From Lachnospiraceae bacterium KH1T2 (GTDB taxonomy: Bacteria > Bacillota > Clostridia > Lachnospirales > Lachnospiraceae), in the NCBI GenBank assembly GCA_900114405.1, contig FOSY01000009.1, forward strand, positions 1-64,000: DNA of 64,000 nt, given 5' to 3'. Of the stretch, positions 15,606-25,250 are shown piece after piece. A model generated the notes under the pieces. The model searched no databases. It worked only from the letters and a program-made list of their open reading frames with translations, and had not been told where the DNA came from. Numbering within the stretch: the first letter of the stretch is position 1; the number at the start of each line of letters is the position of its first letter. Made by a program: the position numbers and the translations under genes.

Positions 15606-16650
15606 AAGCTTTTAGCCCTTTCCTAAGCTCTTCTTTCACCTGTTCCCGCAACGTCAACGGCTCAAGCACTTCCACATCCGGTGCATAGCTTTTTGCAAAC
15701 TGAATCATCGCAGATTCATTTACATTTGCCTTCACACAAACTTTATTGGCTGTTTCATTATAAAACTTTACATCTTTACCAAACATATCTATTACATCAC
15801 TTATCATTGCCTTGACAATCCTGAACTTTACCCTGGAATCAGAGCTTGAATACATATATACATGTTTCTTCATATATTCCGATAAATCAAGCCGCTGCCC
15901 ATTCGACCATTGCAGCTTTTCAAACGGTTTCACCTTTTCATCTAAAATCTCAATAGCAGTAATACGATCTACCCTGTAATTTGATACATCATCATATTTA
16001 TCATAGTTACAGATAAGATAATACTTTCCTTCTTTAGCTGCCATCTGGTACGGGCTAACAACATAGACTCTTTCTTCGCCATTTTCACGGCACTTAATGT
16101 GCTGTTTCTTGTCAGTACCATATTCTAAATACTTAAATGATACTTTTTTGCCCTTGCTTATAGCCTCATCAAGAATTTCTATATTAAAGAAAACCTGCTT
16201 GTTATTAGTTTTATCTTCCGGCATAGTACTGATATAACTCATGTGTGATTTGAAATACTTATTCGATAGCTTCTCAATTTTCTCCACTAACTCTTTGCAT
16301 TGGCTATATGGCAAGTGCTTAGAAAAAAGCAGAGAATCAATCAGCAGTCTCAATTCAGGTTTTGAAAATTCTCTGACGAGGTAGAAGCTCGACATAATCT
16401 TACTTTCTTCTACCACTCCAGACTTTTCATTACGGATCATTCTGTTTATTTCCTGTGACTCAATTTCATAGCCCAATTCGATGAGATCCATAAGATTACT
16501 CTTAATCGTTCTCCTGTCCACCTCCATTTCGTAGTCACGTTTGAGTAGTTCAAGTATTTCCGTCTGCGTAAGCCTATGATCTTCATCCGAATATGTTTTC
16601 AATATTTCCAATGTATTAAAAAGACTTAGTTTTTTTGACTGTCGTCCCAA
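15598..16650 (-). CDS. WYL-domain transcriptional regulator
   Basis: A 350-residue regulator. The first 80 residues form a winged HTH (LEILKTYSDEDHRLTQTEIL, then VDRRTIKSNLMDLIELGYEI). The WYL domain follows, with VSFKYLEYGTDKKQ, a SPYQMAAKEGKYYLIC core and YRVDRI, and a C-terminal WCX-type extension. WYL domains bind ligands, probably nucleic acid or nucleotides, and regulate defence and repair genes. The start is TTG 16650 behind GAGGTAAG, the same leader as its relative at 20775. It lies inside an operon with DUF2779 nuclease, cREC and the three-member family. Confidence 0.85.
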   Translation of the reverse strand: MGRQSKKLSLFNTLEILKTYSDEDHRLTQTEILELLKRDYEMEVDRRTIKSNLMDLIELGYEIESQEINRMIRNEKSGVVEESKIMSSFYLVREFSKPELRLLIDSLLFSKHLPYSQCKELVEKIEKLSNKYFKSHMSYISTMPEDKTNNKQVFFNIEILDEAISKGKKVSFKYLEYGTDKKQHIKCRENGEERVYVVSPYQMAAKEGKYYLICNYDKYDDVSNYRVDRITAIEILDEKVKPFEKLQWSNGQRLDLSEYMKKHVYMYSSSDSRVKFRIVKAMISDVIDMFGKDVKFYNETANKVCVKANVNESAMIQFAKSYAPDVEVLEPLTLREQVKEELRKGLKAYE

Positions 16651-16676
16651 TTTATCTTACCTCATCCAATATCGCC

Positions 16677-18161
16677 TTACCTATTGCTTACTTCCTTAAG
16701 TTTTGCAAGGACTTTTACCATTGCATATGTATCAAGGCCACAATATTTCAAAAGATTATCTCTGATTTCTTCTATTTCTTCCTGGGTGTGGTTTTCAAGC
16801 GTTGCAAAAGCTGCTGAAGCTTCACTACCGTTATGAACACCATCTAATGAATGATAATCAAGCTCGGGATCATTAGGGTACAATGCCGGTAAGACATATT
16901 TTATAGAGTATGATCCCTGCATTTGTTTTGTATAATAATGCTGTTTTTGGAAAGGAATCATCAGATCATGAATATTATCTCGTATAGACAACAAATGCAC
17001 TGATAAGTCCGGGAAAATATCAGCCAATCTCGCTATTACACTACGCTCAAATGCCATATTGTAAGCTAATACACATACATTTGCAGGAATATCTCTGCAA
17101 AGACTCTCAGCCAGCCTTCTTCTTGGATCTGTTCCTTCCTTTGCCAAAAATTCTCTGTGTTCGAGCCAACCGTCATCATATTCAATGTGAAGTGAATACT
17201 GAAATGGTATCTGCTCATAAGGCCGCAACCCATCATATTCCGGTATAGCCTGCTGAAAAGTCTCAAAATCCAGATGATAAAGAGGATACTTCAAAGTATC
17301 TATAAATTCTTTTATCCCTTCAATATTAACTAAATCCTTTTTATCATAATATGCTGTCTCTACCTGCTGAAATTGTTTATCACTGAGTTTTGGATGTTTC
17401 TTTATAACATCCTCAAAAGTCACTATTCCATTGTGATAATAATCATATTTTGTTGCCTTTTTAAGCCGTCTGATATCAAAAACGGATTGTTCAGGTAAAT
17501 GTCTGCTGCAATAACCATAATATCCACACAAATATGGAACTTCACAGCATATATCTATATCCTTTTCCGGTTCATCATTTACATCTATAAATGCACGAAT
17601 GTATTCAATATTTCCAGAAACTTCATCATATTTTTCTTTAGCTTCTGCTGTAAAATCTTCTAAAGAAAATAACTTATCCAATTCAAGCTCGCTATTTCTG
17701 ACATATGTAGAATTAATATGCATGATATAGATTTTACTCACGTTTATTCCACATTTTCTGAGAACATAATATTGAAATGCTACATCATCAATATAAATGT
17801 CCTTTATCTCTGTAGAGCTTTTTACCTCAATAATGTCGTACCAATCACCATTTTTATTCAAAATATCAACAGCACAAAACAAAGAATCTATATAAAATGA
17901 TGCTTCAGCAATAGTTTTTGTTCCCTCTGAGATCAACTGTTTTGTATTCTCAGACATAATAACTTTATCCTGATTATAATTAACCAGCTTGTAATCTCCG
18001 AAATATGAACGTGCAAGCTCTCCAACCTTACTGCCGACTTCCATAGCTGTATTATCTGAAACTTCTTCCTTTTCCGGCATATTATTATCCATCCAAAGAA
18101 TCTTGGGACACTGCACACCTTTACAATACCTAGATTTACTTAGTTCAATATTATTATCCAT
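16677..18161 (-). CDS. DUF2779 nuclease: Cas4/RecB-like plus DEDD exonuclease-like domain
   Basis: A 494-residue two-nuclease fusion. The N-terminal part is PD-(D/E)xK: AEASFY near 85-90, CAVDIL with Asp 99, and IEVKSS with Glu 112 and Lys 114. Cysteines at 13 and 18 together with a CCEVPYLCGYYGYC segment could hold an iron-sulfur cluster, as in Cas4/AddB. The C-terminal DUF2779 part is RNase H/DEDD-like, with YHLDFETF, ANVCVLAYNMAFERSVI and LLKYCGLDTYAMV. It should cut DNA or RNA ends in the cytosol. The gene follows the 118-residue gene by 44 bases and precedes the WYL regulator by 26. Confidence 0.85.
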   Translation of the reverse strand: MDNNIELSKSRYCKGVQCPKILWMDNNMPEKEEVSDNTAMEVGSKVGELARSYFGDYKLVNYNQDKVIMSENTKQLISEGTKTIAEASFYIDSLFCAVDILNKNGDWYDIIEVKSSTEIKDIYIDDVAFQYYVLRKCGINVSKIYIMHINSTYVRNSELELDKLFSLEDFTAEAKEKYDEVSGNIEYIRAFIDVNDEPEKDIDICCEVPYLCGYYGYCSRHLPEQSVFDIRRLKKATKYDYYHNGIVTFEDVIKKHPKLSDKQFQQVETAYYDKKDLVNIEGIKEFIDTLKYPLYHLDFETFQQAIPEYDGLRPYEQIPFQYSLHIEYDDGWLEHREFLAKEGTDPRRRLAESLCRDIPANVCVLAYNMAFERSVIARLADIFPDLSVHLLSIRDNIHDLMIPFQKQHYYTKQMQGSYSIKYVLPALYPNDPELDYHSLDGVHNGSEASAAFATLENHTQEEIEEIRDNLLKYCGLDTYAMVKVLAKLKEVSNR

Positions 18162-18205
18162 ATCCCGAACCCCTTTAATATTTATCTAGATCTTTATTTC
18201 CCACA

Positions 18206-18550
18206 TCATTCCAAATAACATTTATAATGCTTACTTCCGTCATAATGAATCTTCGGTATCTCATCAAGTTCAAATCTAGCGATTATCAGTTCCAAGAAGC
18301 TTTCATCGATATTCTTATTCATGTATATGATCGGTTTACCCTTATTTCTAAGCTCTACTCGTCCCCGCGGGTAATAATCATATGGCTTATTACACCCATG
18401 AGGTTTGATGTAATCCCACAAAAGCCTGTGATTATAATTATTACCGGATTTAGAGATGCCTACCGTTGCATCTTCTCGAAACACTTCTGCTATAAGTACT
18501 TTTCCCAAAATGTCATCGTCCATAACCCAGAATACACCTCTTTTGGACAT
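18206..18550 (-). CDS. Small conserved protein of unknown function (114 aa)
   Basis: A 114-residue protein starting MSKRGVFWVMDDDILGKVLI and containing GISKSGNNYNHRLLWDYIKP, YDYYPRGRVELRNKGKPIIY and a final KIHYDGSKHYKCYLE. I recall this text as a widespread small family without assigned function; its many aromatic and basic residues suggest nucleic acid binding. The start at 18550 fits the family better than the in-frame ATG four codons earlier. It is the first gene after the AAA+ gene and leads the nuclease-WYL-cREC operon. Confidence 0.65.
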   Translation of the reverse strand: MSKRGVFWVMDDDILGKVLIAEVFREDATVGISKSGNNYNHRLLWDYIKPHGCNKPYDYYPRGRVELRNKGKPIIYMNKNIDESFLELIIARFELDEIPKIHYDGSKHYKCYLE

Positions 18551-18618
18551 GCTATCCTCCACTTACAATTATATCTTATGCTATTCTTATTTTAGGTACT
18601 TTTACACAAACATAATAT

Positions 18619-20661
18619 TTACACGGCAAATCCTATTCTATGGTTAGTTTTTTTTGATTCATTCATTGGTATTACTATATCCTCTGCACATATACGCTTT
18701 ACATCATCAATCGTAACTGAATCATAGTCCATACGAACCAGCCTGCAGTTTTGTGCCATCTTTGCTTTTTCAATCACGTTTCTTACAAAACGTCCATTTC
18801 CAAAATCTGCTTGTTCCCTTGCGTTATCCATGATTATCTTAATCTTTTTTCTAGCTCCATCATCAAGTTCCAATCCTTTTTGTGAAGCAATAAACTCTGC
18901 AATCTGACAGAGCTCATCCGAGTTGTAATCTTCAAAATGTATATAATGCGCTATACGTGATCTTAACCCAGGATTCTTATCAAGAAATCCTTCCATCTTG
19001 TCAGGATATCCGGCAAAGATAACAATTACATCATCTCTATGATTTTCCATTTCCTGAACAATTGTATTTATTGCTTCATCGCCAAACGAACCATTTCTAT
19101 CATCTACTAACGAATAAGCTTCATCTATAAATAGTATTCCTCCAATTGCATCCTTAAATCTTTTTTTAATGATTTGTGCTGTCCAGCCAACATATTTTCC
19201 AACAAGGTCTCCACGACCTACTTCTATGATATGTCCTCTTGAAAGCACTTCATTATCTTTGAGAATCCTTGCAAATAGTCTTGCGACAGTCGTTTTCGCT
19301 GTGCCTGGATTTCCCGTGAATATCATATGATTGCAGGACGTATCTTCCATCATACCCTTGTCTTTAAAAATCTTCTGAGCCTTATAACTATCAAGTGCTT
19401 GATATATTACGTTTTTTGCTGAAGTGAGTCCGATCATTGACTCTAGCTCGTCAAATGCAGCTCCTTTAGGCTTTCTTTTTATGAATTCAACTTTAGCATC
19501 AGAAAAGTCTTTATATTGACTATATATAGTATTCTTAAGTTTTCTGCTGTACCACTCGTCAAAAATTGCATTTAGATCAGGTGTCAGGTATCCATTTCCT
19601 TTTTCTATACTTTGCAATAGCTGTTTATCTGTCCTTACCTTATATTCTTTTGCCCGTCTTTTAAGGTACATAACAGCCTCATCATCAACAGCCAGTGATT
19701 CCTTTATTTCCACAAATGTGCATTTTCCAGTATTCTCAAAAATCTTTGCCTTAAGATTCTTACATTCACGCGGCAAGCATAATACAGTCAACACATCACA
19801 GCAATGACGTTTGATAATACTGCATAGATCCTCCATGAAGGAATACTCTCCGTGAGCCAGATCATCATCATCCTCCTCATATGTATAAAAATCGACTATA
19901 ACAGTTCCACCTACGCAACTTTTATATAGTGCTTCGGCTGCCCGCTTCGAGAAATTCATATCAGGCTCTACATCAAGTGTACAGTATCTGCGGTTTTCAA
20001 TTCGTCCTACACTATAAAGTGCCTGAAGAAGAAGCTGAATCATTCCGGTCTGTGTTCTTTCATCATCCGTTTCTATCAGATAATCTACAGGATGACCATA
20101 AACTTTTTTTCTGTTAGTTTTAGTGAAAATCCTATCCAATTCAGGTATAAATGTTTCTTTTGTAAAATATGTTTTTGCTGATAAACAGATTGCCTCTCTA
20201 TTTCGCACTTTTATCATATCCTCACTATAAGAAATCCTACCTCCTCTATGATTTGGTCTGATAAGCTCTGTTAATTCATATTCTCTCAAAACTTCATAAT
20301 CATCATAAATGTAACCATTTCTATCCGCTTCATTTAACAACTGTACAAAATCATTTAATGTAGTTTCTCGAATATCAATTTCATTAACTCCAATATGTGT
20401 ATGATTGGGATAGTTGTTCATATACTTTTCAACATCCATATTTTCACGTATTATCATTCCAAAAACACATAAAGCCTGCGTTGTACAACCTAAAAATAAG
20501 TATCCTTTATCCGCAATCTTCTCCGCATACTCTTCACTTTTTGCCGCAATACTTTCAGCAAAAGTCCTGTCTATCAGTTTTCTGCTTTTTCTTGTATTTT
20601 GAGACTCTTCATCTTCTTTACATTCCATATCAATGTACATATTTATTCTATAAAACCTCAT
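18619..20661 (-). CDS. AAA+ ATPase, CbbX/SpoVK-like, with degenerate N-terminal domain
   Basis: A 680-residue protein. The C-terminal AAA+ module (about 410-660) is intact: GNPGTAKTT Walker A (450-458), ILFIDEA Walker B (509-515), GYPDKM sensor region, and NPGLRSRIAHYI with arginine fingers. These are the marks of the CbbX/SpoVK clade, which remodels partner proteins. The N-terminal half has a collapsed AAA-like domain without a P-loop (GGTVIVDFYTYEEDDDDLAHG). ATG 20661 follows a GGAGG site. The gene stands 69 bases before the 18550 operon and may drive complex assembly for it. That role is inferred from linkage only. Confidence 0.85.
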   Translation of the reverse strand: MRFYRINMYIDMECKEDEESQNTRKSRKLIDRTFAESIAAKSEEYAEKIADKGYLFLGCTTQALCVFGMIIRENMDVEKYMNNYPNHTHIGVNEIDIRETTLNDFVQLLNEADRNGYIYDDYEVLREYELTELIRPNHRGGRISYSEDMIKVRNREAICLSAKTYFTKETFIPELDRIFTKTNRKKVYGHPVDYLIETDDERTQTGMIQLLLQALYSVGRIENRRYCTLDVEPDMNFSKRAAEALYKSCVGGTVIVDFYTYEEDDDDLAHGEYSFMEDLCSIIKRHCCDVLTVLCLPRECKNLKAKIFENTGKCTFVEIKESLAVDDEAVMYLKRRAKEYKVRTDKQLLQSIEKGNGYLTPDLNAIFDEWYSRKLKNTIYSQYKDFSDAKVEFIKRKPKGAAFDELESMIGLTSAKNVIYQALDSYKAQKIFKDKGMMEDTSCNHMIFTGNPGTAKTTVARLFARILKDNEVLSRGHIIEVGRGDLVGKYVGWTAQIIKKRFKDAIGGILFIDEAYSLVDDRNGSFGDEAINTIVQEMENHRDDVIVIFAGYPDKMEGFLDKNPGLRSRIAHYIHFEDYNSDELCQIAEFIASQKGLELDDGARKKIKIIMDNAREQADFGNGRFVRNVIEKAKMAQNCRLVRMDYDSVTIDDVKRICAEDIVIPMNESKKTNHRIGFAV

Positions 20662-20724
20662 AATGTACCTCCGAATTTCTTACAAACGATGTTATGCTTC
20701 CTTATGATTAAATATTACAAAAAA

Positions 20725-20748
20725 GGATGTGCGTTATTTTGCACATCC
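20725..20748 (-). terminator. Terminator hairpin, second copy of the 24-base element
   Basis: The hairpin GGATGTGC / GCACATCC with an AAAATAAC loop is followed on the minus strand by TTTTTTGTAAT. It ends the WYL gene at 20775 and separates it from the AAA+ gene. Confidence 0.85.
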
Positions 20749-20774
20749 TTCTTGATTAACTACATATTTTTTTG

Positions 20775-21758
20775 CTACGATGCTACCATATATCTATCCA
20801 ATCCTTTACGCAATCTATCCATAACTTTTTTTCTGCTGGACTCAGGCGATATTATGGTTACCATATCTGAATATTTTACTGCAAAGTCTACTGCCGATTT
20901 TTCATTAGCACTAATGCATACTGTAACATCATCATCTTTTCCTTCAATTCTTATTTTGTTACTTCCAAATTGCTCAACAAGTAAAGAAATCATAGATTCT
21001 GAAATTGCAAACATAATAGTTTTTTCATAATTGTGACTAGCTCTTCTTTTAACACCTTTTCCATTATTATTAACTATACGTATTTCTGAGATATAATCCA
21101 TTCGCAAGCTAAGTTCGTCCGTCCCATCATCACATATTAATAAATAATCACCGTCAACTACCCTCATCTCATATGGAGTAACATAATATTCACTATCTTC
21201 AAAGCCCACTCGATTTCCTTTACCAATTTGATAATTTCTATACAAAAACTTAACTTTGCTGTTGGTAAAAATTGCATTATCAATTACTTCAATAGTATAG
21301 AATAATTGATTCTCTACTATTTCAACATCGATTGCTTGAGTCAGACTTTTGCGAAAATAGATATTGGATAATCCTTCTAGTTTTTCTATTAATTGCCTTC
21401 TTTGTCTAGTAGGAACATACTTTGAATGCATAAGCTCATCGATTAGTAGCCTTATCTCACAATTAGAAAATTCCCTCTCAATATAGAAATCTGTAAGTAT
21501 TGATTGCTCTTCATCCACGCCCATACTATCTTTCACTTTTCTAGTAATTTCACTATATTGAATATCAATTCCCATATCCATCAAATCCGTTAAACTTCTT
21601 CTAATCGAACGACGATCAACGACCATATCATATTTTTCTGACAAATATTTCTCAATATCTTTTTGAGATAATCTGTGATTTTCATCAGTATATCGCCGCA
21701 AAACTTCTAGGACTATTAAAGGGAGCATCTTTTTCGTTTGTTTAGTATACATATTCAC
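20775..21758 (-). CDS. WYL-domain transcriptional regulator
   Basis: A 327-residue regulator closely related to the one at 15598: LEVLRRYTDENHRLSQKDIE then VDRRSIRRSLTDLMDMGIDI (winged HTH), a helical FSNCEIRLLIDELMHSKYVP linker, and the WYL core VTPYEMRVVDGDYLLIC with LRMDYI. A WCX tail ends the protein. ATG 21758 follows GAGGTAAG. The single gene has its own terminator at 20725 and a perfect 24-base palindrome about 53 bases upstream, so self-regulation is likely. It may control the adjacent AAA+ and nuclease operons. Confidence 0.85.
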   Translation of the reverse strand: MNMYTKQTKKMLPLIVLEVLRRYTDENHRLSQKDIEKYLSEKYDMVVDRRSIRRSLTDLMDMGIDIQYSEITRKVKDSMGVDEEQSILTDFYIEREFSNCEIRLLIDELMHSKYVPTRQRRQLIEKLEGLSNIYFRKSLTQAIDVEIVENQLFYTIEVIDNAIFTNSKVKFLYRNYQIGKGNRVGFEDSEYYVTPYEMRVVDGDYLLICDDGTDELSLRMDYISEIRIVNNNGKGVKRRASHNYEKTIMFAISESMISLLVEQFGSNKIRIEGKDDDVTVCISANEKSAVDFAVKYSDMVTIISPESSRKKVMDRLRKGLDRYMVAS

Positions 21759-21810
21759 TTACCTCATTGTTGAATACATATTTTAATCTACAATCTTAGT
21801 ATACAATATC

Positions 21811-21834
21811 AAAGTGGATAAATTTATCCACTTT
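21811..21834. promoter_or_regulatory. Perfect 24-base palindrome upstream of WYL gene
   Basis: AAAGTGGATAAA and its exact complement abut with no spacer, 53 bases before the WYL start at 21758. Its high symmetry and lack of a U-tract favour an operator over a terminator. A TATACT that could serve as a -10 lies just downstream on the minus strand. Confidence 0.65.
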
Positions 21835-21929
21835 AAGTAATCTAATAAAGATGCTTCAAATCTATTGGTACCAAATTAGAGTAATACTAAATAGACTTAA
21901 AAACGCTAATTTTCAAAAAAATACAAAAG

Positions 21930-21958
21930 AAGGGTGAATGTCCACTCCATTCACCCTT
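21930..21958 (-). terminator. Terminator of the zinc-ribbon/Sel1 gene
   Basis: An 11-bp stem (AAGGGTGAATG / CATTCACCCTT) lies 24 bases past the stop at 21982, followed on the minus strand by CTTTTGTATTTTTTTG. Confidence 0.8.
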
Positions 21959-21981
21959 TGTTATTATAGTAATTCTTTTGA

Positions 21982-23832
21982 CTACCAATAAAATCGATGT
22001 GGATAAGGAAGTTCCGGTTGACCCTTACGCCTTCTTTCCTCGTTTGCTCTTCTAACATTTTCCCATTCAATTTGCGATCTATGAGCTGCTTCTCTCTTTC
22101 GCATATCTTCTTCTGCTCTACGTTCTTTTTCTCTACGTTCTTCCTCTTCTCTTTGACGTCTTAATTCTTTTTTTATTCCATGATTTGCAATAGATGAGCC
22201 TATAGCAGTTGCAGCAACATCTCTCACAAATCCTCCTAATCCCGAACCACCTGAATCCTGTCCATAATATCTATCATCTTGCATTTGAGCATATTTAGCT
22301 TCCTGTTGTTCATATTCTCTATTTAGCTGTTCGAATCGTCTACGACGTTCTTCCTCTTCATATCTTCTTTCTTCTGCCAGACGGCTCGCCAACTCCTTTT
22401 CTCTTTGACGTTCACGATTAATTTCTGCTTGCCTTTTTTGTTTATCCAAATGCAGTTTTCTTTCATACGCCTCACATGCAGTTTCAATTGAACTATTTGA
22501 AGATGATACATATTCACATATAAACTTTATCGCCGAGATACTATCATATTTTTGAGGAATACTTCCATCGAAGCATAGTTTAGCCAGCAAATTCATGACT
22601 TTTTGACTATTCTCGTCATTACAAGAAATATATTTTAAATAAAATGACATTGCTTTCGATATGGACTTTTCTCGTCCAAGGCCGGTATGATACATAAATC
22701 CAATATTTATAATTGATAACTCATCTTCGCTTTTTGCATCCCTTTCACATTTATCAGCCAATTCTACATAATCAAATCCTTGAATATTATCAATCCTACA
22801 GTCCTTTTCATAAATATTAATCATATGTTCATATAGAAAGCGTTTCATATTATCCTTAGCATATTCATTTCCTTGCATATAAGCCTTAAGATAATACTTG
22901 AAAGCTTCAATATTGTTTTTTACAACAATTGCACCCTTATCGCTTAAGATTTGATATATAAATTCATCATTAAATGAATCTTCGTATATACGTCCTAAGT
23001 TTATTTCACCCAAAACATTATTATTGCATGCAGATTTTCTTAACCATTCTTCTGCCTGATTATAATCTGATACACAAGGTTTATCTATATCCAATGCTCG
23101 ATTTAAAAAGATTTGACCTATAATATTACTATCATATCCATCTTTATCACCATATTTTTCAATATGCTGCTTAAACCAATCCAAAGCAGCTTCATAATCC
23201 ATTTTAATAATGAGAGATTCTCCCTTTCTTAAACCTGAATTATTTAATTTTTCTGAGTTTTTCGATTCTCCATTTATAAATTTTGTCTCATCATATTCGT
23301 TTGGCAGCTTTATATGAAACTTCTTTTCTATTGTTAAACGAGCTAAATCATTGCTATCCATAGAAGAAATTTGCATATAATCCTTATTTATCAAGGAACA
23401 TATCTCCTTAAATGTAATATAGCAACCGAGTAATTTTGCAAACTTATACACTTTGTACAGTTTTGCAATGAGCTCAGAACTCAAGACTTCGCAGTTTTTG
23501 TCATTAGTATCAAATGATTCGTCAATTAATGAATACATCTCTCCCTTTTTTACTGTACACCCTTGTTCATTCATTAATTCAACCGCTGTTATGCCATTGT
23601 TTTGCAATCTAGCACCTTTACCCTTGAGGAACGGTATCTTTTTGACAGAATCACCCTTTCCAACATAAATATAAAAGACATCATTTTCTGCTTCTAATTC
23701 ACTCATATTTGAATTATTGGATTCTTTATTTGCTTCTGGATTTTTCATAGATGAAACTTGAAAACCACATTTTGGACAAAACTTATATGAATCTTCAAGT
23801 GCATTTCCACAATTGACACAATAATTAGTCAT
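21982..23832 (-). CDS. Zinc-ribbon protein with Sel1-type repeats and charged C-terminus
   Basis: A 616-residue protein. The N-terminus is a zinc ribbon (YCVNCGNALEDSYKFCPKCG). The centre, about 200-450, contains tetratrico/Sel1-like helices such as GEINLGRIYED, AFKYYLKAYMQGNEYAKDNM and INIGFMYHTGLGREKSISKA. Residues about 470-616 are a long Arg/Glu coiled coil broken by a glycine-rich segment, GSGLGGFVRDVAATAIGSSI, that could insert into or associate with a membrane. The start at 23832 is set by GGGAGG ten bases before the ATG. Sel1 proteins are scaffolds for protein complexes. The partner here is unknown. Confidence 0.75.
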   Translation of the reverse strand: MTNYCVNCGNALEDSYKFCPKCGFQVSSMKNPEANKESNNSNMSELEAENDVFYIYVGKGDSVKKIPFLKGKGARLQNNGITAVELMNEQGCTVKKGEMYSLIDESFDTNDKNCEVLSSELIAKLYKVYKFAKLLGCYITFKEICSLINKDYMQISSMDSNDLARLTIEKKFHIKLPNEYDETKFINGESKNSEKLNNSGLRKGESLIIKMDYEAALDWFKQHIEKYGDKDGYDSNIIGQIFLNRALDIDKPCVSDYNQAEEWLRKSACNNNVLGEINLGRIYEDSFNDEFIYQILSDKGAIVVKNNIEAFKYYLKAYMQGNEYAKDNMKRFLYEHMINIYEKDCRIDNIQGFDYVELADKCERDAKSEDELSIINIGFMYHTGLGREKSISKAMSFYLKYISCNDENSQKVMNLLAKLCFDGSIPQKYDSISAIKFICEYVSSSNSSIETACEAYERKLHLDKQKRQAEINRERQREKELASRLAEERRYEEEERRRRFEQLNREYEQQEAKYAQMQDDRYYGQDSGGSGLGGFVRDVAATAIGSSIANHGIKKELRRQREEEERREKERRAEEDMRKREAAHRSQIEWENVRRANEERRRKGQPELPYPHRFYW

Positions 23833-24153
23833 TCCAACTACCTCCCGGCAATAACTATTTGTATTTATTGAAATTATCACATAAAGATTTGCTCCTCATA
23901 AGAACTAATAACCTAAGATTATTACAAATATGATTATTTACTCATTATTATATATCAATAAATAGTGTCATTTAGTTTATTTTTTTAAACATGCTTTTAC
24001 ATTACAAAAACCTTTTTTATATCTTTTATATTTACTCCTACCTTAGGTAAGTGCAGTAAACATAATAATGCGATTATAGAGTTTCCGGTGAAGAAGTCCG
24101 ATGATATTTTATGATTGATATTGTTATACGGAAGTGAACATAGTGAATAATGT
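23833..24153. other. Intergenic stretch, no gene seen
   Basis: AT-rich spacer between the zinc-ribbon gene and the broken WYL gene. It holds a short CCTAAGG-centred near-palindrome around 24045-24060 and a stem GAGTGAAC / GTTCACTT at 24131-24160 that overlaps the stop of the WYL remnant. No coding text or clear promoter was found. Confidence 0.5.
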
Positions 24154-25250
24154 TCACTCCCCTTCAGTGCTTTTGTATTTATGTAATTTCTTAAGATTTA
24201 TTTCCAGGAGCGATTTTACCCATGAAAGAAAGTGTTCTGGTTCAATAAGTCCAATATCTTGAAAGTCGTAATAAAGCATTAGATTCAGAATGGTAGTATA
24301 GTCATTTCTTGTTATCCCAGATATACTAACCTCGTAGGTATATGCCAGTTCAGAAGTATCTCCAGCATAGCGAGGGTTAATTTTGCTTAGCTTTTTTACA
24401 TGTAATCTGTTTCCAAAATGATCCATTAATACGTCGAGACCACGTGAGCTAGTGATTAGTCTGAGGTTACTTTTAAAACGATAATTGCTATATTCTGCGT
24501 TGGATTTAAAAAACCCGGACCAAACAAATCATTAATTGACATTTGATCAACTGTAGTCTTGGAGATGTCTGTGTACTTATGGTCAAAATCGGTATGAATT
24601 TTTCTCATCTTATGTATTTGAAAATATACGGCAGGAATCTTATTCTTATATTTTTGGTACATAGAAGCTCTCCTAGAATCTTCGTTTATGGAGGCAACTA
24701 AATAGTATATCCCATCATTGTGTATTATCTTATATGGAGAAATACCAGAATATGATCGAACCTTATATTGCTGCATGTTTGGACCAAAAAAGCAAAAGTC
24801 AAACGAGATGCAGTTTTGATTATTGATAGCATCATTAATATATTCTAGATTATGATAAAGATCTCCAGGTACAGGAATTGAAATATCAGCTGAGTCCTTG
24901 ATAATTGTCTTAAACCAAAGAGATTCTGTTGCGTTTGGTTGACCGGATGCTGCCATTAGTTTTTCAAGTATTTCAAGCCTTCGTTTTTGGGAGAGGTGTT
25001 TTGAATAGATTACAGCGTCCGATAATAACTGAAAATCTGTGGGTGATAACTCCTGTTCATACCATAGGTAATGAATTTGACCGATTTTATCATCAGCTCC
25101 AATGTTGAAAGGGCTGTTATCTTTATACTCAGCATGAATTTTTGAATCAAAGTATAACAGCGATTCTAGATTTCTCTTAACTGTTCTTTGCAGATTCTTT
25201 CTTGAAAATTCTTTATCTCCATCACCTTTCCAATAATCAGTTTTCATCAT
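24154..25250 (-). pseudogene. WYL-domain regulator, N-truncated and frameshifted
   Basis: Minus-strand text from ATG 25250 carries late winged-HTH residues (FSRKNLQRTVKRNLESLLYF), a LSPTDFQLLSDAVIYSKHLS linker and a WYL core ISPYKIIHNDGIYYLVASIN. The frame stops at TGA-free TAA near 24462 after IAIIVLKVTSD. The C-terminal WCX text (LDVLMDHFGNRLHVKKL to KYKSTEGE) continues in another frame to 24154. The first HTH helix is missing. Its ATG overlaps the stop of the pentapeptide gene as ATGA. The gene looks inactivated by one indel plus 5' loss. Confidence 0.75.
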
